Shown here: piece after piece, positions 41,066 to 49,358 of the stretch
Layout: every line of letters begins with the position of its first letter
How positions within the stretch are numbered: the first letter of the stretch is position 1
Notes under the pieces: model-generated
What the model was told of the DNA's origin: nothing
The model's database searches: none
Seen by the model: only the letters and a program-made list of their open reading frames with translations
Assembly: GCF_000817815.1 (NCBI RefSeq)
Contig: NZ_JPRD01000040.1
Location: forward strand, 49,512-113,511
Length of the DNA: 64,000 nucleotides
Source of the DNA: Vibrio owensii CAIM 1854 = LMG 25443
GTDB lineage: Bacteria > Pseudomonadota > Gammaproteobacteria > Enterobacterales > Vibrionaceae
Reading direction: 5' to 3'
Made by a program: the position numbers and the translations under genes

Positions 41066-42334
41066 ATGAAAACTATGCGCTATTTAGCTCTCTTATTGAT
41101 AGGTTGGTTGTCTCTGCCAGTTTATGCATTAACTCAGGTAGATATCTATCGTGCCGAAGTGGCGATCGACGGTGAGCAAAAAGACGGCGAAGAACTCGCA
41201 CGTCAACAAGGTATGCAAGATGTGATTGTGCGTGCGACAGGCAGCCAATCTTCCCTTAGCAACCCAGTAATTAAGAAAGCAGTGGGTTCAAGTTCTCGCT
41301 ATATTTCCCAACTTGGCTATGGCCAAATTGATGGTCAAAGCAGCTTAAAAATGCTGTTTAATAGTGGCCAGATCCGCTCACTACTAACGCAAGCTCAGCT
41401 TCCTCTTTGGTCACCAAACCGTGCGAATATTCTGGTTTGGATGGTAGAAGAGCAAGGCTACGATCGTACGATTACATGGGAGCATTCAGATTCAACGAGT
41501 GCAGCGACCCTTCGTGATGCTGCACAAGCACGTGGTCTTCCAATCACGATGCCAGTGGGTGATTTCGATGATGTAACAGGCGTGAACGTTTCTGATCTAT
41601 GGGGCGACTTTGTTGACCCTATCAGCCAAGCGAGCCAACGTTACCCTGTGGATGCGGTACTGATTGTTCGTGTTCAAGGCGATAAGATTCGTTGGACGTT
41701 GTACGACCAATCTCCAGCCCAGCTTTCTGAGTCTAAACAATCTCCACGTAGTGGCTCTGCGTCTGGCGCAAATGCGATTCCAGCAATGGTTGGTGGCATT
41801 GCCGATTACTATGCGAAGAAGAGCGCTGTCGTCGTTTCTAGCAAATCATCAGAAGCGATTGATGTGAAAGTGCTTAGCGTTTCCTCTGCTATGGATTTCT
41901 TCGAGCTAGAAAACTCACTAACAAAGTTGAGCTCGGTTGCAGGTGCTGAAATTAAGCGTATTCAAGGCAATCAAGTCACCTTGACTATCCATCTATTGGC
42001 TTCTCAACAAGCGTTTGAGCAAGAAGTCTCTTCTATTCGTTCTTTGGAAGTAACGGAAGATCCAATGGCTGGTATGAAAGAAGTTGTACCGGCCCAATTA
42101 CCTGAAGAGCCAACACAACTGCCAGCAACGACAGAAGACGCTCAAGCAGCGGAAGTGGTCGATCTAAATACAGAGACTGCGCAACCAGAACAGCCTGCCG
42201 TAGTGAAGCCTGCACCAGAGCAGTACGACTTGATCTACAAATGGAATGCGCCAGTTCGCACGCCTGTCGAGCCTGAAGAAAACTCAGAGATTGCACCAGT
42301 GCTAGAAACGGATGTGGTTGAAGACCTAAACTAA
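41066..42334 (+). CDS. DUF2066 family exported protein
   Basis: 422 aa from ATG at 41066; ATG at 41075 is an equally good start, because AGAGGA ends 2 bp before the first and 11 bp before the second, and a frame from 41033 has none. A signal peptide (KTMRYLALLLIGWLSLPVYA) leads into the DUF2066 region: VDIYRAEVAIDGEQ near 25, then a stretch running to about 330. The C-terminal 90 residues are Pro/Glu/Thr-rich and low in complexity. The family is common in Vibrio; function unknown. It occupies the place near uraA where hda stands in E. coli. Confidence 0.8.
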   Translation: MKTMRYLALLLIGWLSLPVYALTQVDIYRAEVAIDGEQKDGEELARQQGMQDVIVRATGSQSSLSNPVIKKAVGSSSRYISQLGYGQIDGQSSLKMLFNSGQIRSLLTQAQLPLWSPNRANILVWMVEEQGYDRTITWEHSDSTSAATLRDAAQARGLPITMPVGDFDDVTGVNVSDLWGDFVDPISQASQRYPVDAVLIVRVQGDKIRWTLYDQSPAQLSESKQSPRSGSASGANAIPAMVGGIADYYAKKSAVVVSSKSSEAIDVKVLSVSSAMDFFELENSLTKLSSVAGAEIKRIQGNQVTLTIHLLASQQAFEQEVSSIRSLEVTEDPMAGMKEVVPAQLPEEPTQLPATTEDAQAAEVVDLNTETAQPEQPAVVKPAPEQYDLIYKWNAPVRTPVEPEENSEIAPVLETDVVEDLN

Positions 42335-42362
42335 GCATTAGGCCGAACAACAAGCTGAACAA

Positions 42363-42392
42363 AAAAAGAGTCGCCAAGTGCGACTCTTTTTT
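42363..42392 (+). terminator. Terminator after the DUF2066 gene
   Basis: AAAAAGAGTCGC (42363-42374) pairs with GCGACTCTTTTT (42380-42391), T-rich on both strands; the convergent DUF2069 gene ends at 42478. Confidence 0.9.
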
Positions 42393-42477
42393 ATTGTTTG
42401 GTATTTCTTGCTGGGAGTGAGAAAACTGGAGGCTTCATCATCCAGATACGTATTGGGCTAGCTACTTATTGAAATTG

Positions 42478-42918
42478 CTATTTATTGAATTTAGCTTTCT
42501 CTTCTTTCTCCACTTGAGATAGACGTTTTAGCTTCAACCCCAACTCTTTACCACGCGCTCGTGCAAACAAGATGTTACCTGCAAAGCCGAGTGAAGTAAG
42601 GAGCAGTTCCACAGCAGCTAACCAACGCTCACCACCATCGATATACAAAATTGTCAGTGCGTGTAAGAAGTACAGCATCAAGACGAAGTTTGCCCATGCG
42701 TGCGTGTATGGCTTACCTGCAAGAATACCCGGCAATGGTAAAAGTAGCGGGATACACCATGCGATAGCGAGCGTGGTACTGCTTAGGTGCGGGTGAGGGG
42801 AGAGGGCTAATTGCCAAATCGCAACCCAAGCTAACAATGCCAAATTGCCGAACAGCGCCATGTAGCGATAGGTTTGGGTTCGGGTGCTAAGAGGTGGTTG
42901 GTCAATAATGTCAGACAT
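42478..42918 (-). CDS. DUF2069 family membrane protein
   Basis: 146 aa with four hydrophobic segments at about 20-40, 48-66, 75-95 and 103-120, and a basic cytoplasmic tail (KLKRLSQVEKEEKAKFNK). It matches the DUF2069 family of small inner-membrane proteins; no activity is known. It is the last gene of a minus-strand run bepA, arsC-like, wrbA-like, DUF2069 with small gaps, so it is probably in one operon with them. Confidence 0.82.
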   Translation of the reverse strand: MSDIIDQPPLSTRTQTYRYMALFGNLALLAWVAIWQLALSPHPHLSSTTLAIAWCIPLLLPLPGILAGKPYTHAWANFVLMLYFLHALTILYIDGGERWLAAVELLLTSLGFAGNILFARARGKELGLKLKRLSQVEKEEKAKFNK

Positions 42919-42937
42919 CGATTTCTTATCCTTGAGC

Positions 42938-43510
42938 TTACTGACTTCCTTTGAGCTTTTTCGCTGCGGTCGCCAGTCGTTTTCCTAATTGTTGTGCGAG
43001 GCGAATCTCTTCTGCCGTAAGACTTGGTTCTTGTCCTACACTGCTTGCCCCATAAGGGGTTCCACCTGATTGGGTGGTATGCAGTTCTGGCTCTGAGTAA
43101 GGGATTCCTAACACCATCATGCCGTGATGCAGAAGTGGGGTCATCATGCTCTGCAGCGTGGTTTCTTGACCACCGTGCATTGAGGACGATGAGGTAAACA
43201 CACAAGCTGGCTTATCGATAAGATCGCCGTTCACCCACAAAGGTGTGGTTTGATCCCAAAAGTGCTTAAGCGGTGCTGCCATGTTGCCAAACCATACTGG
43301 GCTGCCAAACGCGAGGCCATCACACTGCTTCAACTCATCTAGAGTAACAATTGGATCGGAAGGGGTATGTGAGTGAGGTGACAATTCTTCAACTGTACGC
43401 AAAATCGCTTCGCAATGAGGAGTCGATTCGACCCCTCTTGCTATTTGTCTTGCCAGCTGTTTTGTCGAGCCATGACGGCTGAAATACAAAATGAGGATCT
43501 GGCAATCCAT
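42938..43510 (-). CDS. WrbA-like flavodoxin-fold NAD(P)H:quinone oxidoreductase
   Basis: 190 aa (E. coli WrbA 198). The flavodoxin-like FMN loop is SRHGSTKQLA near residues 11-20; FGSPVWFGNMAAPLKHFWDQ near 73, SSSMHGGQETTLQSMM near 108 and the GGTPYGAS loop near 148 are characteristic of the WrbA family of two-electron quinone reductases. Its ATG directly abuts the stop of the upstream ArsC-family gene. A soluble cytoplasmic enzyme; whether it is the true WrbA orthologue or a paralogue cannot be told here. Confidence 0.85.
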   Translation of the reverse strand: MDCQILILYFSRHGSTKQLARQIARGVESTPHCEAILRTVEELSPHSHTPSDPIVTLDELKQCDGLAFGSPVWFGNMAAPLKHFWDQTTPLWVNGDLIDKPACVFTSSSSMHGGQETTLQSMMTPLLHHGMMVLGIPYSEPELHTTQSGGTPYGASSVGQEPSLTAEEIRLAQQLGKRLATAAKKLKGSQ

Positions 43511-43861
43511 TTATAGAATTTCCAGTACTTGCTCTGGTGGACGACCAATTTTCGCTTTGCCGTTGGCAACCACAACAGGGCGCTCAAACAGTTTAGGGTT
43601 TTGTGCCATTGCTTCGAACAGTTGCTCGTCTGTCACTGACGCTTCACCCAGAGCAAGCTCTTTGTAGATGTCTTCTTTTGTACGCATCATTTCGCGTACA
43701 GAAGAGAAACCAAGTTGAGCGTAAAGTGCTTTGAGTTGTTCCACATTAAGTGGTGTATCAAGGTACTTAACGACTTCTGGTGTAACACCGTTTTGCTCTA
43801 GAAGTTCTAGAGTTTGACGGCTTTTTGAGCAACGAGGGTTGTGATAAATCACGACTGACAT
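43511..43861 (-). CDS. arsC: ArsC-family (YfgD-like) reductase
   Basis: 116 aa from ATG at 43861, which has GGAGA 5-6 bp upstream; an ATG at 43873 would add four residues. A thioredoxin-like fold: the single N-terminal Cys in YHNPRCSKSRQTLELL is the arsenate reductase nucleophile, and ERPVVVANGKAKIGRPPE contains the conserved Arg residues near the C-terminus. It matches E. coli YfgD, annotated as glutaredoxin-dependent arsenate reductase, which also lies beside bepA. No ars operon genes are nearby, so the true substrate is uncertain. Confidence 0.88.
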   Translation of the reverse strand: MSVVIYHNPRCSKSRQTLELLEQNGVTPEVVKYLDTPLNVEQLKALYAQLGFSSVREMMRTKEDIYKELALGEASVTDEQLFEAMAQNPKLFERPVVVANGKAKIGRPPEQVLEIL

Positions 43862-43877
43862 GGTTTTCTCCATTTCG

Positions 43878-45332
43878 TTATTGTAATGCCATGAATCGAT
43901 CTCTTTGGATCATTAACTGGTCGATACGAGCGTCGTATCGTGCTTGTTTTAAGCTGCCCAGTTCAGCAATTTTACTTGCTTCAGAATAATATTGAATGGC
44001 TTTATTCCATCCTGCACGCAGCGCTAAAATTTCTGCGCGAGCGGCGAGTTCTTCGTCATTGCGACCCAGTGCGTGGTTACCTTTTGATAGAAGGTGCCAG
44101 CCGTTGGTATCTTCTGGGTTATCGTGCGTGTAGCGTTGAAGAATGCGCACGGCTTCTTCATTCTTATTCGCTTCCAGCAAAGCATTAGCATAGTTGATGG
44201 TCAGCACTTTGTTTTGCGGGTTGCGTTTTAGCGCACTGCTCAGCATATCAACTGCTTTTTGTGGCTTCTTCTGCGCGATGTACAAGTCGGTCATGGCATC
44301 CAAATAGAATGGGTTGCCAGGGTCTTGTTGCAGCAGCTTTTTCAGAAGTGGCTCAGCTTCACTCAAACGTTTGTTGTCTAGGTGAACGAGCGCTCGACCG
44401 TAATCAAAAGACGGGATGATCTCAGGAGAGGCTTTCTTTTGAGTTCGATTAAACCAACCCATTGCCGCTTGTCCATCGATACCCGCATAACGCGCAACGA
44501 TTCGAGCACGCGTCAAATGGTAATCAATCGAAGGCATGATACGCATTGGCGGGTAAGCACGCGCACGCGCTCGGCTATCGGTAATACGATCTTCAGGTAA
44601 TGGGTGAGTCAGCAACATTGGTGGCGGCTTACTCGCGTAACGGTATTCATCCGCTAGGCGGCCAAAGAAGCGCGGCATTGCTTGTACGTCAAAGCCTGCT
44701 TTCGCCAAGGTTGCAATACCAAAGCGGTCGGCTTCTTTTTCGTTGGAACGGGTGTAGTTGATTTGGCTCTGCATGTTACCGGCTGTTGCTGCCGTCACGG
44801 CTGCCATCCCAGCTTCTGGAGATGCAATGGCGAGTAGCAATGCACCAGCGAGTGCTGCCATAGTCGCTGGCGAGCGACGAGCTTGTTCTTCCATGCTTCG
44901 CGCAAGGTGACGCTGTGTTACGTGGGCAATTTCGTGCGCCACAACAGAGGCAAGCTCACTTTCAGTACGAGCGTGCAAAAATAGACCCGAGTGCAGGGCA
45001 ACGTAACCACCAAAGAAGGCGAATGCGTTGATGTTGCGGTCACGGATCATAAAGAAGTGGAACGGAGTTTTTACGTCATTCGCATTGGCAACCAAACGGT
45101 GTCCAAGTGTGTCAATATATTCATTGATGACGGGATCGCTAACAATAGGGCTACTGGCTCTGAGCATACGCATGTAAGCGTCGCCATAAATCAACTCCTG
45201 ATCTATCGTCAGAGTGCCTCCAGCTGCCGTACCAATATCAGGGAGATCAAGGCTATTGGCGTAAATAGGTGTTGGTGTACTCAATGCAGCAGCAAGGCAT
45301 AAACAAACTAGCGAGCGAGTGCGTTTTAACAT
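43878..45332 (-). CDS. bepA: Periplasmic M48 metalloprotease/chaperone BepA
   Basis: Degrades or repairs stalled outer-membrane proteins such as LptD at the BAM complex. From ATG at 45332 it is 484 aa (E. coli 487); ATG at 45365 would add 11 residues and is the alternative. A signal peptide (about 1-25) is followed by an M48 peptidase domain with the zinc motif HEIAH (133-137 from the 45332 start) and a TPR array from about 300. It is divergent from perM across a TusA-like gene; E. coli has perM-bepA side by side. Confidence 0.93.
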   Translation of the reverse strand: MLKRTRSLVCLCLAAALSTPTPIYANSLDLPDIGTAAGGTLTIDQELIYGDAYMRMLRASSPIVSDPVINEYIDTLGHRLVANANDVKTPFHFFMIRDRNINAFAFFGGYVALHSGLFLHARTESELASVVAHEIAHVTQRHLARSMEEQARRSPATMAALAGALLLAIASPEAGMAAVTAATAGNMQSQINYTRSNEKEADRFGIATLAKAGFDVQAMPRFFGRLADEYRYASKPPPMLLTHPLPEDRITDSRARARAYPPMRIMPSIDYHLTRARIVARYAGIDGQAAMGWFNRTQKKASPEIIPSFDYGRALVHLDNKRLSEAEPLLKKLLQQDPGNPFYLDAMTDLYIAQKKPQKAVDMLSSALKRNPQNKVLTINYANALLEANKNEEAVRILQRYTHDNPEDTNGWHLLSKGNHALGRNDEELAARAEILALRAGWNKAIQYYSEASKIAELGSLKQARYDARIDQLMIQRDRFMALQ

Positions 45333-45391
45333 ACGGTTTAAAGATTCTCCAAAATACCGAAACATGGGTTAGGTGCCGAGTTCCTCTCAGC

Positions 45392-45415
45392 ATGACCACC
45401 ATGCATTATGGTCAT
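45392..45415. promoter_or_regulatory. Palindrome between bepA and the TusA-like gene
   Basis: ATGACCA (45392-45398) and TGGTCAT (45409-45415) form a 7-bp inverted repeat around 10 bp, in the divergent promoter region. It could be an operator or a leader hairpin. Confidence 0.4.
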
Positions 45416-45593
45416 CCTTATGGGATGAATATGCTAGCTATAAGACCGAAAATAAACGGATTGGTTTCGTAGATACTTCTTACAAGATGTTAAAATTTTG
45501 AATTATAAAGTCTTTGTCGTCTACGCTTAAATCACTAGCACCAGCTCAAAAAGCCGTTACAATACAACCCTATCACAAGTGCAGAGCAATACA

Positions 45594-45839
45594 ATGGAAT
45601 CCATGTTACTCGATTTGCGCGAGCAACGCTGCCCTATGGCACTGTTACTTGCTAAGCGTCACGCTGCAGATGTGTTTCAGGGAGAAACACAGCAATATCA
45701 TCAGCTTGTCATTCAAGTGGTGGATAAAAGCTCTAAACACGATATCGTGAAGTATTTACTTAACCAAGGGTATGCGGTGGATTGCCAAACTTCGCCGGAA
45801 CACTTCACGTTGACAGTATTCAATAAGGAATCTTCATAA
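45594..45839 (+). CDS. TusA/SirA-like sulfurtransferase-family protein
   Basis: 81 aa from ATG at 45594. The N-terminal LDLREQRCPMALLLAKR resembles the CPxP motif of TusA-like proteins, but here reads CPMA, so the second Pro is missing. The rest (VIQVVDKSSKHDIVKYLLNQ, then FTLTVFN) fits the small alpha/beta fold. TusA proteins relay persulfide sulfur; some relatives without the full motif have unknown roles. Its stop is 1 bp before the perM start, so the two are cotranslated. Confidence 0.75.
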   Translation: MESMLLDLREQRCPMALLLAKRHAADVFQGETQQYHQLVIQVVDKSSKHDIVKYLLNQGYAVDCQTSPEHFTLTVFNKESS

Positions 45840-45840
45840 G

Positions 45841-46911
45841 ATGCTTGAAATGGTAAGTCGTTGGTATAAGCGACGCTTTTCAGACCCACATGCAGTGAGC
45901 CTAGTGGCGATCTTGCTGTTCGGCTTTATCACAATTTACTTTTTCGGGCATTTGATTGCGCCATTGCTGGTGGCGATCGTTCTTGCATACTTACTTGAAT
46001 GGCCAGTGACACAAATGTGCCGTTTGGGTATTCCGCGTACTTTCTCCGTCATTACCGTCATTCTGATTTTTATCGGTTTGATGCTGATTGCTGTCTTTGG
46101 TCTCGTGCCAACGATTTGGACTCAGGTGGGGAATTTAATTAACGATATCCCGAACATGTATGCAGGGTTGCAAAAATTCATTGCTACACTGCCACAGCGT
46201 TATCCTGAGCTGGCAAACCTAGAGATCGTAGAAACCGTTGTTACCAACGCGAAAAACCAAGCCATTGGTCTGGGTGAGAGTGTGGTAAAAGGCTCTTTGG
46301 CATCTTTGGTAAGCTTAGCGACACTGGCGGTTTATCTGATTCTTGTTCCGCTATTGGTATTCTTCCTGCTCAAAGACAAAGAAGAAATGCTGCGTATGGC
46401 GAGTGGTATTCTGCCGAAAAACCGTAAGCTAGCGAATAAAGTTTGGCACGAGATGAACGAGCAAATCTCGAACTACATTCGCGGTAAAGTGTTAGAAATC
46501 CTTATCGTTGGTGGCGTAAGTTACGTGACGTTCGCGATTCTTGACCTGCGTTACTCTGCATTGCTTGCTGTAGCGGTGGGTTTGTCAGTGCTTATCCCGT
46601 ACATCGGTGCGGCTGCAGTGACGGTGCCTGTTGCGATTGTTGGCTTGTTCCAATGGGGCTTAACACCACAGTTTTACTGGTTGTTGGTTGCTTACGGCAT
46701 CATTCAGGCACTAGACGGCAATGTATTAGTCCCTGTGCTTTTCTCTGAAGCGGTAAACCTTCACCCCGTGGCGATTATCGTTGCCGTGTTGGTCTTCGGT
46801 GGTTTGTGGGGCTTCTGGGGCGTCTTCTTCGCAATTCCGTTGGCGACACTAGTAAAAGCGGTATGGAACGCACTGCCAAGTACTGAAGAAAACGAACCGA
46901 TACAAGAATAG
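45841..46911 (+). CDS. perM: AI-2E family transporter PerM
   Basis: 356 aa. About eight membrane segments: pairs at 19-60 and 65-90, then a soluble loop (about 90-155), and helices from 155 to the end. GVFFAIPLATLVKAVWNAL at the C-terminus is the family signature. The AI-2E family includes Na+/H+ antiporters and the AI-2 exporter TqsA; the substrate of PerM is not established. Coupled to the TusA-like gene, adjacent to bepA as in E. coli, and closed by a terminator shared with bcp. Confidence 0.88.
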   Translation: MLEMVSRWYKRRFSDPHAVSLVAILLFGFITIYFFGHLIAPLLVAIVLAYLLEWPVTQMCRLGIPRTFSVITVILIFIGLMLIAVFGLVPTIWTQVGNLINDIPNMYAGLQKFIATLPQRYPELANLEIVETVVTNAKNQAIGLGESVVKGSLASLVSLATLAVYLILVPLLVFFLLKDKEEMLRMASGILPKNRKLANKVWHEMNEQISNYIRGKVLEILIVGGVSYVTFAILDLRYSALLAVAVGLSVLIPYIGAAAVTVPVAIVGLFQWGLTPQFYWLLVAYGIIQALDGNVLVPVLFSEAVNLHPVAIIVAVLVFGGLWGFWGVFFAIPLATLVKAVWNALPSTEENEPIQE

Positions 46912-46925
46912 AAATCGATTCCAAT

Positions 46926-46953
46926 AAAAAGCCCAGCGATTGCTGGGCTTTTT
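46926..46953. terminator. Bidirectional terminator between perM and bcp
   Basis: AAAAAGCCCAGC (46926-46937) pairs perfectly with GCTGGGCTTTTT (46942-46953). Confidence 0.92.
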
Positions 46954-46975
46954 GGTATTTGGATGAAAGTTAAGC

Positions 46976-47446
46976 TTACGCGTTTTCTTTCAAGTAGTTC
47001 ACAACCACTTCGTGGTGATCTTTGGTTTTGAACTTGTTGAACACGTGCTCAATCACGCCTTCTTCGTTGATCAGGAAGCTAATACGGTGAAGACCATCGT
47101 ACACTTTACCCATGAATTTTTTCTCGCCCCACACACCGAACTGGTCAGCAACCGCATGGTCTTCGTCTGAAAGTAGCGTGAAGTTTAGTTCATCACGTTC
47201 GATGAATTTACCAAGGCGTTTTACTGGGTCGATACTTACGCCCAATACCACAACATTGTGCGCATCTAGCTCTGCTTTTACATCACGCAGGCCTTTTGCT
47301 TGGGTGGTACAACCCGGCGTCATCGCTTTCGGGTAGAAGTAAAACAGAACTTTTTTACCTTTGAAGTCACCGAGAGAAACGGTGTTGCCATCTTGGTCGA
47401 GCAAAGAGAAGGCTGGCGCTGGCGAGCCTGCTGTCAGCGTATTCAT
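46976..47446 (-). CDS. bcp: Thioredoxin-dependent thiol peroxidase (Bcp)
   Basis: Reduces organic hydroperoxides and H2O2; 156 aa, as in E. coli. The peroxidatic Cys46 lies in YPKAMTPGCTTQA. The resolving Cys that E. coli has five residues later is replaced by Lys51, so this is a 1-Cys type that must be reduced by an external thiol. YFYPKAMTPG and FGVWGEKKFMGK are the family motifs. It follows gcvR by 16 bp, the E. coli order. Confidence 0.94.
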   Translation of the reverse strand: MNTLTAGSPAPAFSLLDQDGNTVSLGDFKGKKVLFYFYPKAMTPGCTTQAKGLRDVKAELDAHNVVVLGVSIDPVKRLGKFIERDELNFTLLSDEDHAVADQFGVWGEKKFMGKVYDGLHRISFLINEEGVIEHVFNKFKTKDHHEVVVNYLKENA

Positions 47447-47462
47447 TGTTATATCCTTTACT

Positions 47463-48005
47463 TTATAGATTGTTTTTAATGAAATTCAGAGAACCTTGTA
47501 CGTTGAGCGTATTACAAAGTTCATCGAAATCTTCTTGTAATTGCATCAGATTACAGTCAGAGCTCACTGAAGCGGTGATCGCAATGTGGAACTGATCGGC
47601 ATCTAATTGGATTTTTGATTTACTGATTGTTTGCGCACTAAGGGAATCTAGACCAATCTGTTTATCGGCGAAGAATTGCGTGAACTTCTCTGTAAGGCCG
47701 ATACGGTCTTCTGATTCAATGAACACTTCCATGGTGTAGCTGTTGTCGAGCAATTCATGTGCTGACGTACGTTTCATGATAGTGATAAGGTCGTGTTCTT
47801 GACCTAGTAGTGGCAATTGCGTTTCGACGCGGGTGACATTACTGGCGTTACCAGTAAGCAGCATGATAAGAGTGAATTCATTACCAAAGATAGCAATACG
47901 GCTATCGACAATGTTACAGCCAGCTTGTGTGACGAGCTTAACCACTTGGTTACATATGCCCGGACGATCCGTTCCAACCGCTGTAAGTACCAGATGTTGC
48001 TTCAT
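47463..48005 (-). CDS. gcvR: Glycine cleavage system transcriptional repressor GcvR
   Basis: 180 aa made of two ACT domains (about 1-85 and 90-175); the first opens with LVLTAVGTDRPGICNQVVKL. There is no DNA-binding domain: in E. coli GcvR blocks the activator GcvA by direct contact when glycine is low. It is divergent from dapA, as in E. coli, across an unusually long 408-bp gap, and is followed by bcp. Confidence 0.92.
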   Translation of the reverse strand: MKQHLVLTAVGTDRPGICNQVVKLVTQAGCNIVDSRIAIFGNEFTLIMLLTGNASNVTRVETQLPLLGQEHDLITIMKRTSAHELLDNSYTMEVFIESEDRIGLTEKFTQFFADKQIGLDSLSAQTISKSKIQLDADQFHIAITASVSSDCNLMQLQEDFDELCNTLNVQGSLNFIKNNL

Positions 48006-48413
48006 AAATGAGCTTCTTGTCCTTTCTTCAATAGAGAGATGTTAGCACAGATACGGCACAGAAATGTCGAGTCAGTTCTTTTTTTAAACTTGTTAAAACG
48101 CTTTGTTGATTAAGTGAACAGTTTGATTGTTGAGTACTCTATTAATTCACTCAACGCTGACTTGAGCCTCATGACGAGAGAGTATATTCCGCGCCTAATT
48201 AAAAGCGGCGGCCTAGGCTTATTCACGGCATGTCGCCACCAAACACAATTATCAGAATGGCTAGGATTGAGAACAAAATTCACATTTTAGTTGCGAGACC
48301 TCTAACAACTGATAATTATTCATTCATTTGTACTTTGTAAGCGAGTTTACGCTCTTGTGTTTTTCAATCGCATTACAGTACCATGCAGAAAGAGTAAAAT
48401 GAGGGAGATAAAC
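48006..48413. other. gcvR/dapA divergent intergenic region
   Basis: 408 bp without a gene. Features: a perfect 7-bp inverted repeat GTTGAGT/ACTCAAC (48129-48135, 48149-48155), TATATT at 48184-48189 that could be a -10, then a GC-rich structured stretch (48189-48237) with several mutually exclusive stems, for example GCCTA (48193-48197) with TAGGC (48214-48218). It may form a long dapA leader. No known riboswitch was recognised. Confidence 0.55.
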
Positions 48414-49292
48414 ATGTTTTCAGGAAGTATCGTAGCGCTGATTACACCACTAAAATCAGATGGTGAAGTAGATTTTGATAGTCTACAAAAGCTTGTTGAG
48501 TACCATGTTGAAGCAGGTACAGACGGTATTGTTGCAGTTGGCACCACTGGTGAGTCAGCGACTCTAACCATTGAAGAGCATGTAAAGGTCGTAAATAAAA
48601 CCGTTGAGTTTGCAAACGGTCGTATCCCAGTGATTGCTGGTACGGGTGCAAACGCAACCCACGAAGCAGTGACATTTAGCAAATTATTGGCTGATTCTGG
48701 TATTACGGGTTTCCTGAGCGTAACGCCTTACTACAACAAACCAACTCAAGAAGGTTTGTTCCAACACTACAAAGCAATTGCTGAAGCGAGTGACGTACCT
48801 CTAATTTTGTACAATGTACCGGGTCGTACTGCGGTAGATATGTTGCCTGAGACAGTGGCACGCTTGTCAAAGCTTGATAATATCGTGGCTCTAAAAGACG
48901 CGACAGGCGATTTAAGCCGAATTGCACTTCACCGTGAACTTTGTGGCGAAGATTTTATCTTACTAAGTGGTGATGATGCGACTGGCCTAGAATTTGTTAA
49001 ACTTGGCGGTCATGGCGTTATCTCGGTAACGAACAATATCGCGGCTAAGGACATGGCAGACATGTTCCATTTGGCAAGTGAAGGAAAATACGACGAAGCA
49101 GAAGCGATCAATGAACGTTTGATGACTCTGCACAAGAACCTATTCGTTGAATCAAGCCCAATCCCAGTAAAATGGGCTGCACATAAGCTTGGTTTGATTG
49201 AAGAAGGTGAACTGCGTCTTCCTTTGACCCCACTTTCTGAAAAATCGCAGCCAGTCGTGGAACAGGCGCTAACCGACGCCGGTATTTATTAA
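48414..49292 (+). CDS. dapA: 4-hydroxy-tetrahydrodipicolinate synthase
   Basis: First step of the lysine/DAP branch from aspartate semialdehyde and pyruvate; feeds peptidoglycan cross-linking. From ATG at 48414 it is 292 aa, the E. coli length; a frame from 48357 is rejected, and AGGGAGA precedes 48414. The Schiff-base Lys161 lies in IVALKDATGD and Tyr133 in LILYNVPGRTA. bamC follows 66 bp later, the E. coli dapA-bamC order. The partner gene dapE is also in this window. Confidence 0.97.
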   Translation: MFSGSIVALITPLKSDGEVDFDSLQKLVEYHVEAGTDGIVAVGTTGESATLTIEEHVKVVNKTVEFANGRIPVIAGTGANATHEAVTFSKLLADSGITGFLSVTPYYNKPTQEGLFQHYKAIAEASDVPLILYNVPGRTAVDMLPETVARLSKLDNIVALKDATGDLSRIALHRELCGEDFILLSGDDATGLEFVKLGGHGVISVTNNIAAKDMADMFHLASEGKYDEAEAINERLMTLHKNLFVESSPIPVKWAAHKLGLIEEGELRLPLTPLSEKSQPVVEQALTDAGIY

Positions 49293-49358
49293 GATTGAGT
49301 TGCTAGGATTGAAGTTCATGCTGGGGGCAAATAAGCCCTCAGTGTTTTAGGAGTATAA

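Noticed and set aside
42033..42377. 114-aa minus-strand reading frame in the DUF2066 gene
   Set aside because: It is an out-of-frame shadow created by the Pro/Glu-rich repeats of the real gene.
48006..48413. Lysine riboswitch upstream of dapA
   Set aside because: None of the conserved lysine-riboswitch sequence blocks were recognised; only short inverted repeats are present.
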